64,000 nucleotides of DNA. It comes from Laetiporus sulphureus 93-53. Taxonomy: Eukaryota; Basidiomycota; Agaricomycetes; Polyporales; Laetiporaceae. Where the stretch lies: positions 305,706-369,705 of the forward strand of contig NW_024468548.1 of the NCBI RefSeq assembly GCF_001632365.1, read 5' to 3'. The notes below the pieces were generated by a model. The model was not told the DNA's origin. It searched no databases and saw nothing but the letters and a program-made list of their open reading frames with translations. Both the position numbers and the translations under genes were made by a program. This document shows positions 24,111-38,638 of the stretch, piece by piece (position 1 is the stretch's first letter; every line of letters starts with the position of its first letter).

Positions 24111-24907
24111 ATGGATAGCTTTCTGCCTCCTTCCAATGTCATTCTTCAGAGGCAAGAAATCAGCACTACGGTACGGGGCATGCATGTATATCTCTGATGC
24201 CAATGCTTATGCTACGGACGTGTAGCCAGCGCCCTCATACGCTCGAACCTGTCTGCTTGAAGCCTCCAGACGGCCAGGAAGTCCTGGTTTCAAGGCAGCT
24301 GGACACAATATTATATGACCATAACGTCGAGGTTCTCCATCACGTAATCGACGTATATTTCGTCGAGATGCGCTGGGTGGAGGTATCCGCAGACACAAAT
24401 GATTTGGACACACGCATGCACGTCAAGCGCACATTCACTACAGTCGCAAATCCCTCAAGGGCAGACTGTAGAGCTGCGCTGAGCAGCCTCGCACGGAGGA
24501 TCGTTGCGGACAGCGCGTTCAGCGCGTCCACGTGGACCCGGTCCTCGCAGGCCACCTCCGCTGAGTACACCCTCGACCTCCAGCCACACACGACTACGCG
24601 GATCTATGAGCGCGTGTTCGTGTTCCGCGTGCACGAGTGGTTCTGCTCCGATGCGCACAGTGTGCTGTGGCGGGTAGGTGAGGAATACGACACCTTGACG
24701 AACAAGATCTATGTGCCTGTGCACACGAATCAATTCGCCACACGTACCACGAAGATGGAAGGTGAAGGGGTTATTGATGTTGCAAAGGCATGCGACCATG
24801 TGGGTGGTAGATGGGACAACGTAAGACCCGCACTGTTGCGCGATGCGACTTCCAGGTGTAAGGAGAGTTTGAGTGGCCAATCTGGTAAGGTGCCATACTA
24901 TAAGTAA
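24111..24907 (+). CDS. unrecognised 245-residue protein (HEWFCSD family)
   Basis: There are two exons, 24111-24170 and 24230-24907, joined in frame by a 59-nt GT-AG intron. The product is about 245 residues. It has a short variable N-terminus, then LKPPDGQEVLVSRQ, VIDVYFVEMRWVEVS, an Ala-rich middle, VFVFRVHEWFCSDAHSVLW and a basic C-terminus ending KVPYYK. I know no family with these features. A paralogue with the same intron position and the same blocks lies at 42940-44292, where a MITE splits it. Conservation of VEVS, HEWFCSD and NxIYVPV between the two suggests real constraint. There is no signal peptide and no membrane segment. The function is unknown. Confidence 0.7.
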
Positions 24908-25819
24908 ATGGCAGTACCCATGGACTATAGAGTTTTCTCGCTTGCATATTAGCTATTGACATCTACTTCATGGGAGGTGTGCTCCGTGGAGGCACCTATA
25001 CACAAGAATACCCCGGATACAGCGACGCAATTGCAGCTTGCCGACACAAAGGTCGTAAATGCAAGAAAAGTTGCCTTGAAGGTCCTTGTTGAAATGGTGG
25101 TAATAATCTCAAGGCGACGGCCTCAGCTCAGAGCCGGCCTTCTGTTCCGCGACCGTAAAATACACATTCCATACGCTACGATACGGACAATCGGCGCGTC
25201 TGCGTTTTGTACGCATGTCGACGAGTAAACTTGCTCGGATTCATATGGAAGTCTGTAGCGGAACGCGACGAAACCCCGATTTCCTAGATGCCAGGAGGCC
25301 TTGAGTGGCGCTGATCGTCGATACTGAGTCTACGTGCGGGATCCATGCTCCTCCGAGTCCTGTCCAATCTTTTCCTCGATCTGTGTCCTCTAGCTTCATT
25401 ACGTCTGCTGTATAGTAATTGTTTGAGTCATGGGGGTTGCGCTCGGACATACCAAATTGGGATAATACCTCGACGTCTAATCCCTCTTCCTCTTTAGCGA
25501 ATGGACAGATTGATGCAATTTGTCATCGAACCAACGGTGAGTGACCTTGTGCGATCCAGAGTTTTGAGAGCAGGTTCATTTGCAGTCGAAGCCTCATTGC
25601 TTCCAGATGACTCTTCTCCACGGCCTGACGTTAGGTGCTCGAGAAGCTCAGCGACGCCTCAGAGTCATCCCGTTTCGTAGATGCGTCTTTTTCGCCCCAA
25701 GTTGGACCCGACCCTCTCTCTTTACCGCGACGCAAGCGAGGGACGGCTTTACGAGGTTGCACAGGCTCCACTTCATTGGGTGTAGGTGCTCGCGTCATCC
25801 ACCGATGCCTTAGCCTCAT
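24908..25819. other. stretch without supported gene
   Basis: Open frames occur at 24956-25228 (plus), 25241-25450 (minus) and 25580-25813 (plus), but none has a recognisable domain or partner exons. The right end grades into the duplicated block that begins near 25820. Confidence 0.4.
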
Positions 25820-25879
25820 CGTCATTCCTTCGCTGGAGCGAGGACCACGAGGCTCCTCGTTCCACCGAAGGAATGACGA
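25820..25879. repeat. 60-nt near-perfect palindrome
   Basis: The stretch starts CGTCATTCCTTCG and ends CGAAGGAATGACG. Read on either strand it is almost identical, with only a few mismatches near the middle (CTGGAG against TTCCAC). It could fold into a long hairpin. It sits next to the left copy of the tandem duplication at 25891-26252. Confidence 0.75.
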
Positions 25880-25890
25880 CAATGGATATC

Positions 25891-26252
25891 ATCAAGACCT
25901 TGCGAGAACTCGGAGCGCGAGCCTCTGAGCCCAACTCGGATGCATCTTCTGCCTCTGACCCAATAGATCTGCCAGCATCCCAGGCTGCGTCGCGTAGGCC
26001 TCACTTCTTCCGACGTCGGTTCTTACGTCACCGACTGAAGCCTTTGAGTTGGTACCGTTCCTTCGGTGGAGGCAGGAGCTTCATGGATCTCGCGCGCAGT
26101 AGAACTGTCCTCCGATGTCGCCCGAGATTGGGAAGGACCATCAAGAGCTTGCGAGAACTCGGACTCTGGAGGCTCAGTGGGAACGCGAGCCTCTGAGCCC
26201 AATTCGGATGCATCTTGTCTGTCTGACCCCAACAAATCTGCCAGAGTTTCAG
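25891..26252. repeat. imperfect direct duplication, about 100 nt units 250 nt apart
   Basis: Copy 1 (about 25891-25990) and copy 2 (26139-26252) share CATCAAG, TTGCGAGAACTCGGA, GCGAGCCTCTGAGCCCAA, TCGGATGCATCTT and CTGCCAG in the same order. Copy 2 carries an extra 18-nt segment after the shared AACTCGGA. On the minus strand the second copy reads PETLADLLGSDRQDASELGS, a Ser/Pro/Glu-rich peptide; the equivalent peptide is present in copy 1. The pair looks like an internal duplication inside or beside a low-complexity coding region. Confidence 0.7.
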
Positions 26253-26606
26253 GTTGTGACGGCGACATTTTCATTTTGCGGCTCCTCAAGAGTCCCTTCT
26301 AGCGTCAATTCCGAGAGTACTGCCAAAGTTGGATGACTGCTGCAAGTTCTTTTGTGTCATGTGCGGAAGTCAACTCTCGAGAAATAGTCCTGGCACCATT
26401 CGCATTAAACACGTGGCTCGTAGTGGATCCGAACATGCCTATAAAAGCCGGCGACTTTCATGGGTTTTCTTGGAACGGCAATGCTGCCAGCAACAAGAAA
26501 CTTCGTGAGCTTTACGATCGACGTGACTCCAGCAATGCAGGCCGAAGCTCTTCAAGCTGTTAGACTCGTAACCGCAAGGTTCGCCCTTGATCACCCACTT
26601 GCAGAC

Positions 26607-27786
26607 TTATGCGTCGTTCTCGCCTGCATCCCGGGGATTCGCCTCATCATTGCTGTGCTGTGGCGGGGCTTGATGTCTTGAATTGTTCGCCCCATCGCTC
26701 ATGTCCGGATGAGATACAAATGTCTGCTGTGGCGAGGGTACTGGGTTGGAGTTAGGGTATCCGCCGTGCGGAGGAATCTCTGGATCCGGAGAAGCATGCG
26801 AAGGCTGAGAGGAGCCTGCCACAGCAGCTGTGTATGCAGCTGCTGGGAAAAAGAAAAGGTCCGGAGGCAAGACTGCAGCGATTGGTGATTGGCTCGCCGC
26901 TGGTATATTTTCGAACGACGGGAAGTTCCAAGTCATGTGAGACCTAGAGGGTCCCGCGACAGGGTCTGGCAGTGGTACCATGAAAGCATTCTCCTCGTCG
27001 GACGATGAAGGTGCAAATGAGTCATGCGCCTGCAAAGACATAAATTGGGCATTCATGCCTATAGGAAGCTCAGCTAGCAGGTCCGGATCAAGATTACTGA
27101 AGTCGAGGTCGTTGGGAAGAAGGGGTGGGTTATATTCAGACCTGGACAGAGCAGAAGGACCGAGTGTATAGTATTCCGCAGAAGGACCTCCGGGCTCAGT
27201 GGTATCGTATCGAAGCCATTTTGAGGGGCGTCCGACAGTCTCATCTGTAGTGCTGTTGTTCATGCTCATCTCGAAATTGGGCTGTCCGAAGCGCCAAGTA
27301 GCAGCTCCAAATGAAGCGGTCTGTTCACTCGGTGGATAGGCAAGTGGGAGGGGTTGGACCATATGTGTGTACCCTGGAGCTGCTGGATTGCAGATTTTGA
27401 CCGTGCCTATAGCGCTGTGCCCTGAGAACAAGTACAATTCACCATCAGAATCGTGCCAGAAATATAGCATAGTACACGTACTGCGTCATGAACATATCGA
27501 TGTCAGTGTTGTATGACCGGGCAAAGAGGTTGCTACCATCGCCACGCACGAACCTTAACGCAGATAGAATGAGTTGTTGCATATAGAGGATGCAAGGTAT
27601 AACTCTATACACGATGAGGAAGGACCGGGAAAGCTGGCACCAACGTCGAGTCCATTGCCACTGATATCTGTGCCACCAATTCGCACCCTGGTACTCCTGC
27701 AGAACAGAGAGGATGAGAACCATCGCACATAGAGCGACTCCATGAGGCACGCAGAAATCAAATGACATACGGTCCAGGATGACCAT
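26607..27786 (-). CDS. hypothetical Ser/Pro-rich protein with a hydrophobic N-terminal part
   Basis: A 287-codon open frame at 26607-27470 is Pro, Ser and Asn rich (for example PNDLDFSNLDPDLLAELPIG and SSDEENAFMVPLPDPVAGPS). Upstream at 27445-27786 another frame is hydrophobic (GVALCAMVLILSVLQEY) and rich in Trp and Arg, and may be a preceding exon. The acidic, low-complexity second part resembles a regulatory or activation region, but I recognise no domain. Boundaries and splicing are uncertain. It may continue leftward into the duplicated block at 25.9-26.3 kb. Confidence 0.45.
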
Positions 27787-27953
27787 ATCTCCCCTCCCAT
27801 GTTGCTACACTGGCCGGTCTCAAGCGTCAGATATGAGATGGTTATCGATAGTTCGTGAACATACTTCGCGTAGTCCGGTATCGATTAATGACAGCGGTAC
27901 TAAGACACAGCAATCAGGAAGCTGTAGATCCGAGACTCATGTGAGGTACGCAC

Positions 27954-28386
27954 CTAAGACGAGGGAGGAATTGGGTCGACACCTGTCTCCAGTGGCACTG
28001 AGCCACTCGGCCACTCGGAGTGGCCACCGATCAGCAGCTCGAACCTGCAGGCTTTTGAGTGAGCGCCGTGCAGCACATATAAAAGCAGGTGATACGTACG
28101 ATTGTCCGTCGCCTGAGCTAGGAGAGCGAGTGGCAGGCTGCGATGGTACGTTTTCTTGTGATTCGGCATTCGGTTCAGAAGGAACGTTAGCCTCGGAGGC
28201 CACTTCCTCATCTTCTGTGGTCGAAGATGTGAATGGCTGTCGTCTACTGTACGATGGATGAATGGATTGTTCAGTCGCACTGTAGAGGTAGTGACAGATA
28301 GCGTACTCGACAATGTAGGCGCCTTGTTGTTTGCTGGAGTTTTGGACTCACGATCGCTTTGAGCCACATTCGCCGGATTTGGTCAT
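27954..28386 (-). CDS. hypothetical short Ser/Glu-rich protein or exon set
   Basis: Starting from ATG at 28386 (MTKSGECGSKRS), three exons can be joined in frame: the second holds SSTTEDEEVASEANVPSEPN and ends SSGDGQS, and the third begins CRFELLIGGHSEW and stops at about 27958. Introns of about 70 and 48 nt have GT and AG ends. No domain is recognised. An alternative is that these exons belong to a larger minus-strand gene with the hydrophobic open stretches at 28442-29385. Confidence 0.3.
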
Positions 28387-31108
28387 GAATAGAGAATTGT
28401 ACAGGGTAGCGAGACACGAGTTTGCGCCATCGCAAAGAAGTCTAGGACGTGGAGCAATGAGCCCGGAGAGTGTGTGATACAAGAGGCAAAGCGAAAGGAA
28501 GATTCATGTCTGCGTAGGGAAATACGTGACAGCTGTAGCAAATAAGAGGGAAAACAGTACCAGTTAGATAGAGGGTGAGCGCGATATCCGTGGGGCGTGC
28601 AGTCAACGCGTCAACAGATCGCTGAGCCCAATCCAACGCGATTACACGCAGTGGCCTTGATCAATTGTGTGTGGCCCACCGAACACGGTGTCATGGATTT
28701 TCCGGCGCGTTGTGGTATACCAATCAATATTCAGATATGAAGATCCTTGAGCGATGTCTAGCCTCCGGAGCCGATGCCTCTGCGCTCAGCCTGTGGCCGC
28801 GGGGCGTAGCACCGCCAACATGCTGAACGGAGCTGCAATAAACGGCGACGGCATACTTTTCGTATTCCCTGACCCTCAAAGCTGCGCCAACAAGACCCAT
28901 GAGTGAGCTTCGTTGAGAGAGGGAGATCTGCAGAGAACCGTGGGGTCTGTATAGTCAATCGAATGAGTAATGACGCTCACGACGGCAGTTTCAAGCCGAT
29001 GACTGGATGGTAGAGCGTATGGTTTTTTGAAGCATACAAGATCTTAAGTAACAATGGTTGAACACAAATGGGATTACCTTCGGCGGTTCGCAGAGGACCC
29101 AATTTCTATAGACAGGTTGCAATAAGTTGTCACCGGCAGGCATTGGCTGTCTGGAATGTACAAATGGCATCCCCGATCAGAATAGAGGGTGAGCTTACTT
29201 ATGAGTTGAAAGCCCATGGTCATCGACACAGACCTGAGGTATATGCGGCGTTGCATGAATACTCCTGCCACTGACACAAGCGTATAGCTTCCACACCGAA
29301 AAATGTTTCGACGAGCCGGATTGCGGCTGATGAGAAGGAATGGTGATGATATGAATACTCCGATAAGCACTCGACATGCCGTCAATGCCGGAGCTTGATC
29401 GCTTTGTCCAGCACGCTCCTGCTGGTGCGAAACGTAGCTATTCGCTACAGATGCTGGCTACAGATGTCAAAACTGAAATTCCCGAAAATATGGCACTTCT
29501 TGATAGCGTTTCGTGTCGATAGTCTACTACTCTCCTTCATCAGGAAAACTCAAATCGACTTGTGGCTCGAGAACCTCCTTTTTTGACTTGTTCTCGCTGG
29601 TTTTGGCTTGTACAAGCCAATAAGCACACAATAAGAAGCTTGCAATCCGGAGAAAAGTCCAAAACAAGGAGGTCCTGAGACTTTCTCGGACTTACTGTCT
29701 TATTTGGTGATGGCAAGCGGATAAAAGGATGATAAGCCAGATTTGAGTTTTCCTGATGTTCGAAGGTTGCGAGATAGATGGCATCGGCAAGGCGCTCTGG
29801 ACATGTGGCAGCATAATATGACATGAATGGATGCAATTCATGCGAGCTAATGGGAGACAAGTGAGACACTCCAGATGACTGTCATTTGTCGTGGCCGTTG
29901 AGCACCAATTCCAGCCACTGCAGCCGATTTACTTGACAGAAACAAGCCATAGGAGATGAGCCCGACAGCTTCCATCATAGCCATTCAGTTTCAGCCAGAA
30001 CAAAAACCGTCCTGTCAACGTTTCAAAATTTCAGCCCTCGAAATCCGACAGCGAATACGAGCTGATTGCAATGTGACCGGTTGGTTCAGCCAGGTTCAGC
30101 CAGGTAGAGCCAGGTGTCCTCGTGCTTTGGGCGCTTGTTCGACACCGTGACCACATGGTTCAACGCGCATAATGTCAAACCGTGGGTTGGGTTGAACTAG
30201 GTTGAACTGCAGCTGTATCCAACGACTCGCTTGATTGTGCTCCGCGTCACCATCAGTTACTATTTTCAAAACGATATATCATTTTGCTCTCACTTTGCCT
30301 AGCCGATACGATCAGCAGGGCCAGATCAACAGGCTTCATAAGGGCTGAACTTGAATTCTACCGAAAGCCTCTCGCTGCTGGTGTCGGCAAGGTGTCCAAA
30401 CTTCCCCACGAGCAAGCAAAGTCTCTCTGATAAGAAATAGGCTATCATATTCGAGCCTTACCGCCGGTCTATCATACACAGAAAAATGGTTCCGGCTCTA
30501 CTGAGTCATATACTTCGACACATGCACCCCGGTCCCCACTGGCTTCTTAGGCCTCATCTCCGCTATAGTGTGTCTCATTATTCACTCGATTATATTGCTG
30601 GTTGAAGAACTTTCAGGAGGCAGGAGTTCGCGTTCGGCATCTGCACATCAATTAGCTCCGCGGTGATTGCATCTCGCTTCATCATTGCAATTGAATTGAA
30701 TGCTGGCTGCCGATAAATGTGACATTGCCACTGTTATTCGCGATCTGTAGCTTCGGCTGATTGCTATCGGGGCTTGCTCTAATGTTCATGATGACACTCC
30801 CAATTGATGCTGCCATAACAAGCAAAGTCCTGGATATATGTCGAAGGGAGACGCGGTCGTATGTGCGCTACGCTTGACAGACGGGCGTCATATCGGGGCC
30901 CAGGATGGTCGGTCCGTCGCATGAACCTAGCTCCTGCATTCTAGTCCAAGCGCTGTAGCGAATACAACCAAGTCCACGTCAGATGATTGCTTTGGTATGG
31001 GAATTGGCATCCCAGTGCTGCGTTTCTAATATGCATGGAGTGTATATATTTGCTACACCAACTCCGGTGATAGGTACGTCCTCATTCTCGTCGTACCAAG
31101 TCCCCACC
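28387..31108. other. gene-poor stretch
   Basis: Short minus-strand frames at 28442-28636, 28758-28958, 29074-29385 and 29540-29869 are partly hydrophobic but cannot be assembled into a recognisable protein. Near 30085-30110 there is a short tandem GGTTCAGCCA motif. From 29900 to 31100 I see no gene. The promoter of the P450 at 31109 lies at the right end. Confidence 0.45.
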
Positions 31109-33260
31109 ATGGTGTCAAATGCTGTCCTCACTGATACAGCGCCACCACCCTCCGTTGTACTGATCCTTTCGTTGTCTGCGTTTGTGCTGTACTTAACATG
31201 GACTGGCTACAAACGCGCCTCCCAGCTTCCGCCTGGGCCAAAGGGTCTACCTTTATTAGGAAACGTTCATCAGCTTCCTCAAGATTACCAAGAGCGCACA
31301 TTCGGCCATTGGGCTCAGACCTACGGTATTGTATTTTACTATCGGTAACTCTTTGCCTCAATAAAACCTTACGCTCTATAGGTGATATATTCACCGCATG
31401 GTTCTTCAGGCGGCCAGCATTGGTTATCAGTTCGGCGGATATCGCACGAGACTTGATGGAGAAGCGAAGTGCGGTCTACTCGGATAGACCGCGTTTCGTA
31501 TACATGGCCGAGCTGTGCGTGTCAAGTGGTACCCTGCATGTGGAGTTGTTCATGATTTCATGCGACAATTTCAGGATCGGATGGAAGGCTGTTTTTGTGC
31601 TGAACACTACGGATCTGAACTGGCGGAAGCATCGGAAGTGGCTGCACAGCTATATCTCAGAGAAGGCAGCTCTCATTAAGTGGCGACAGTCACAGCAAAG
31701 GGAGGCAGTGATACTGCTCAGGAATCTCCTCCAGGACCCCACACGTCACGACTCGCATTTTCAAAGGTCAGATCTGATGATATTTGGTTGACATTGACGC
31801 AGAGGCGGCACAGATACATGGGGGGTATCATCATGGAGATCGCTTATGGCCACATTGTGACGTCGCCGGATGATAAGTATATTCACCACGCAGACCTTGT
31901 CATGCAAGCTGTTGCGAAGCATGGGAGCCCGGGTGCGACACCCGTTGATCTCGTACCTGCATGTGAGCGATTGTTTTTAGCCTGATCGGCTGCAGCAAGC
32001 ACTCACGTTAGTCGATAGTGAAATACCTTCCAACATGGTTCCCGGGGGCTGGATTCAAACGGACCGCACTAGCTGCGCACGAGGCCCTCCGCAAAATGCT
32101 TGATGAACCATTTGAGATGGTAGAGAATGCCATGGTACGGAAATGCAACTCCCAGCTGCTGAGTCGTGAAGTTGACTTTTATTGATACCCAGGCGTCCGG
32201 TGTGGAATCCAAATCATTCACCGCGTCCATCATAGAAGAGGTTGCCAGACAGGGCCCGCTCGCTGACGATGACAAGGAGGCTATCAAGGAGGTTGCCGCC
32301 ATGCTACACGGAGGCAAGTCCAACTTACTGCACTCATCCCTCGAGCTGTTTACTGATAATTATTCCACAGCTGGTACTGATACGGTACGGTGACTCAGCA
32401 TCAGTTGGACTAGCTCTGAGATTTTCTAACCGCAAATAGACCGGTGCAACGCTGGATACATTCCTTTTAGCGATGGTCTTGTTTCCAGATGTCCACAAGA
32501 AGGCTCAGGAAGAAATTGATCTCGTCATCGGCAATGACCGTCTCCCGAATTTCAACGACCGCAGCTCGTTGCCATATCTGGAAGCCGTAGTGAAAGAGAC
32601 CTACCGGTACGTAACACTCCCACCATAATACCGTCGATAACCAGGCTTATTTTATATCCTCAGCTGGCACACTGTTGGTCCGCTGGGTACGTTTGATGGT
32701 CTGCTCCATCTAGTCCGCGTTACCTCACTCCGCACCGTATCGCAAGGTGTGCCTCATCAGGCGATATCCGACGGCGAATATCGGGGATACCACATTGCCA
32801 AAGGGACAACCATCATTCCGAATGTGTGGTAAGTCACGGTCAGAAGCGTCGGTAGAACTAATGCATCATGGTCTTCCAGGGCGATGACCCAGGATCCACG
32901 AGACTATCCAGAACCACAAATATTTCGCCCCGAGCGGTTCCTCGCTAAGAATAGTAAGACCAACGCACGAGATCCCCGCGAGTATTCCTTCGGCTTTGGT
33001 CGACGGTCAGTTTACGGTTTCGTTGTCTGACCTCAGGCAGTGATAACTGACGTCCCACCAGCATCTGTCCAGGAAAGGACCTAGCAGACTCGAGCGTCTG
33101 GCTGGCAATTGCGTACATCGCCGCCGCGCTGGATATCTCCAAGGCGCGAGACGACGCAGGGAGGGAGATCACCCCTCCAGCAGCGTTTAACTCTGGATTC
33201 ATCAGGTGCGACATCTACTTAGATCCCGCGAAGTTGCCGATGCTTACCAGATGGGGGTAG
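31109..33260 (+). CDS. Cytochrome P450 monooxygenase (basidiomycete type), intact
   Basis: This is a haem-thiolate monooxygenase, probably anchored in the ER. An N-terminal hydrophobic anchor VVLILSLSAFVLYLTW is followed by the proline hinge LPPGPKGLPLLGN. Further marks are SDRPRFVYMAEL, the I-helix AGTDTT, the K-helix ETYR, PERF in the meander and the haem loop FGFGRRICPG, whose Cys is the iron ligand. It ends LTRWG at 33260. About a dozen introns are needed. The I-helix motif is encoded by a 14-nt exon at 32371-32384, preceded by a GC-AG intron (32314-32370) and followed by a GT-AG one. The second P450 at 45838-48043 has the same arrangement of exons. The substrate is unknown; basidiomycete P450s of this class often act in secondary metabolism or xenobiotic oxidation. 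Confidence 0.88.
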
Positions 33261-33616
33261 TCACCCGGTACATTTCCCGTGCGAGATCAGGCCGCGATCC
33301 GGGGAGGCGTCCAGTCTGATGGCCGAGCACAGCGAAAGAGATGGCACTTGAGTATTTGAATTGGTTGTGGCAGTGACCACGGTACCCGTAAATTACATAC
33401 AGCGCAAAAATGATGCAGATAAGAATTCATGAAGAGTATTAGTTGGTCTGATTCCCACTACCGACCTGCGCGCCGGTCAGCAGAGGGCCTTCGTGAATCG
33501 CCCAATCAGCATCAGCGATATACAGACCTTAGCACGTTCCAGTAACCTCATCCCGGATTAGACCGCTATAGATACATCTAACAGCACGATACATACACAA
33601 TTATACAATATCACGC
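33261..33616. other. tail-to-tail intergenic stretch
   Basis: The stretch lies between the P450 stop and the DDX41 stop. I see no coding or repeat signal in it. Confidence 0.5.
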
Positions 33617-35959
<2,343 letters not shown>

Positions 35960-36765
35960 GTTGATTTGGCGGAGACAACTTCGTCAGGCTAGTGGGGATG
36001 AAGGGATCTAGAGAAATATCGTGAAGTCAGATTAGTGCCGTGGGAACACCTTGATCGATTAATCACGTGACTCAGCCATCAGAAAGAAAGGCTGATGATT
36101 GGTGGCCACCGACTCAGACGCGTGCGTTCGTCATAAAACGTTAGCTTCTTTTCAACGCGTTTTTTTTTCTGAAGACATGTTAACAACATTGCACATCTGG
36201 AACAAAAGTTATTATACCTGAGTAATTGTTGAGCCTGAAGTGAAACAGAAACAAAGCAAGCGAGTGCTAATTACCCTGTTCTTCAGGAAGGAGACGCACA
36301 GAGTGGATTGCAGCACTACAACCAATTTTGTAAAAAGAATTTCACCATCTTGGGTCTCAAAAATGTATCTGACTTGATGTACTAACCTCACCACTGGTGT
36401 CTTGAGCTTATTGGATTCTGACCGTGATGCTTAGACTAAAACTGGGCTTGCTGGGTCCCTAGGGGTAAACGTTCGGACATTGGACTGGAAATGAATGTCG
36501 CAAAGGGCTTTGTTTCTGGCCAGATTGCTACAAACGGTCGGTGTCAAGGGGTCCTAACCTATGACAGAGGACCTGCAACACCCTTCATACAACGTAAGCG
36601 ATTGACGTGCGGGCCGGGACATCCGTCTTCAACATTGACCCACGATCTCCGAACGCGGACGCTGTCCCACTTCGCCATGGTTGTCGCTTTCGATACTCCC
36701 GCATTCATTCTCTTGTTCTCGCAACCACGACAGCATCGACAGGCCTGTCGTTAGAGAGCACAGAA
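35960..36765. promoter_or_regulatory. divergent intergenic region between DDX41 and GALT
   Basis: The two genes are transcribed away from this 806-nt interval, so it must hold both promoters and 5' leaders. A T-run is at 36159-36169. I do not see a clear TATA box or a recognisable activator site. Confidence 0.45.
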
Positions 36766-38142
36766 ATGTCCGAGATTCAGTTTGACCCAACAACCCATCC
36801 TCATCGCCGTCGTACGTACTCACAGACTCTCCCTTCGGTCTGACTGATATCGATGACATCTCAGTCAACCCTCTTACGGGAGAGTGTGTTCTCGTCTCTC
36901 CGCACCGCATGAAGCGGCCTTGGCTAGGCCAGACAGAGCCTCCGCAGCCGTCTACTCTTCCAGAATACGACCCGAAATGCTACCTCTGCCCAGGGAACGA
37001 ACGGGCAGGTGGGCAACGCAACGCCGTCTACGAGCACACCATGGTCTTTGAGAACGACTTTGCTGCCATTCTTCCGCCTCCTGCGCCTGCGGCACCGCCG
37101 GCGCCCCACCCATTGCTCACAACGGAACCGGTACAGGGCGGCTGCGACGTGCTCATCTTCCATCCGCGGCATGATCTGACCCTCGCGCGGCTGCCTATCA
37201 CGGACATTGAGCGGATCATTGAGGAATGGTGCCAGATCTACACCAAGAGAGGCTCGGAAGAGGGCATAAAGTATGTACAGATTTTCGAGGTGCGTGCAAA
37301 GCCATTGTCGATGTATGCGAGGAGTTCTGACAACATGAGTGACAGAACAAAGGGGCGATGATGGGCTGCTCGAACCCGCATCCGCACGGACAGGTATGGT
37401 CCCTCTCAGCGGTGCCGTCCCTGCCTGCAACGGAGTTGTTCAATCTTAGACGCTACGCGGCCTCTGACGTTCCGCCATCGAGTGCACCTCGAGGCGAGGA
37501 CGGCCGCCCGTGCATGCTTTGCGAGTACGCACACTTTGAAATTGGCGTCGAGCACGAAGCGGGCAGAGTGGTCATCAAGAACGAGCACTGGATCGCTCTG
37601 GTGCCTTGGTGGGCCGTTTGGCCTTTCGAGGTTCTCTGTAAGCCAGATATTTCAGCCTACTGCTGTAGATAACTCCGATTGACAGATGTCCCAGTGCTTC
37701 CTTATCACCGCCACATCCCGTCTATCCTCGAATTAAACCCGTCGGAGAAGACTGCCTTTGCAGATGTTCTGTCAAGGCTTACAAAGCGCTACGACAACCT
37801 CTTCTCGTGCTCGTTCGCGTACTCCATGGGCATCCACCAGCGTCCTGTGCCTCGCCAAGCCGACAGGTCCTCGGAGGACGACGTCGCACACCTGCACCTG
37901 CACTTCGCTCCGCCGCTTCTCCGGAGCGCGAGCGTACGCAAGTTCCTCGTCGGGTGAGTGCAGGGTGAGACGGTTACGGTAGGAGCTGATGTGATTGATC
38001 GCGATCGGATAGATTCGAGTTGATGGCTGAGCCACAACGCGACCTCACGCCTGAACAGGCTGCGCATCGGCTGAGAGGATGCTCGGAGATGCACTATCTC
38101 GACGCTGCCAGTCAAGCCTCGCTCGATGCAATGCATAGCTGA
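36766..38142 (+). CDS. GAL7: Galactose-1-phosphate uridylyltransferase
   Basis: This is the Leloir-pathway enzyme that exchanges UMP between UDP-glucose and galactose-1-phosphate in the cytosol. It starts at 36766 with MSEIQFDPTTHPHRR, followed by an intron and NPLTGECVLVSPHRMKRPW. The zinc-site region is CYLCPGNERAGG. The active site GCSNPHPHGQVW carries the HPH triad whose central His is uridylylated. C-terminal blocks are WPFEVL, SMGIHQRPV and HLHLHFAPPLLRS, with the second metal-site histidines. It ends LDAMHS. About five introns are present. The enzyme is of normal length (about 380 residues) and looks functional. It is the only Leloir gene seen here. Confidence 0.92.
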
Positions 38143-38638
38143 TCGGGTGATCCATGGAACGGATACTAAGTAATTTTATGCATCACCTCATGTGTATTCA
38201 AGCTAGAGAGGGATATCTTTTGAGCTGCTCTCCGGGTAGTCTTGCCAAGCAGGCAGACATCATTGGCAGGACAACATTCTTGATATTGACGATGTCAAGT
38301 GGTAAAGAGCTCGCTGATTCGGCATGTCTTTGCATCATCCCACACACCCATACTCATCTGAATCGTGGGCTTGTTCGCCTTCTCTCAGCATGGCTTGATG
38401 TCATACACGCAGGATAGCTGCTTTTCCATCAGCCATATCGAACCATCCCGTCTCTCCTGGTGAAATCTGGCAAGAGAACCACCTGCGAGGTGGCCTTCTG
38501 CCCTTTGCTGTTCTGAGCCCCGCACGTGGCTAGTATGGTGAGCATGTTCTACGGGATGTCCGCTCAGGCAGATACCGCATTGCATCCCTCATCATCATCA
38601 GCGTGAAGGGGGAGGACAAGCACTGCAGGTACTGTTGT
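38143..38638. other. stretch without supported gene
   Basis: This lies downstream of GALT. Overlapping open frames on both strands at 38154-38585 show no domain. Confidence 0.4.

Noticed and set aside
27445..29385. Possible seven-helix pheromone receptor on the minus strand
   Set aside because: A few hydrophobic stretches suggested it, but no receptor motif, consistent exon chain or nearby pheromone precursor could be identified.
30085..30110. Tandem GGTTCAGCCA motif as a possible CRISPR-like or satellite array
   Set aside because: Only about two to three imperfect units without spacers; too short to be an array.
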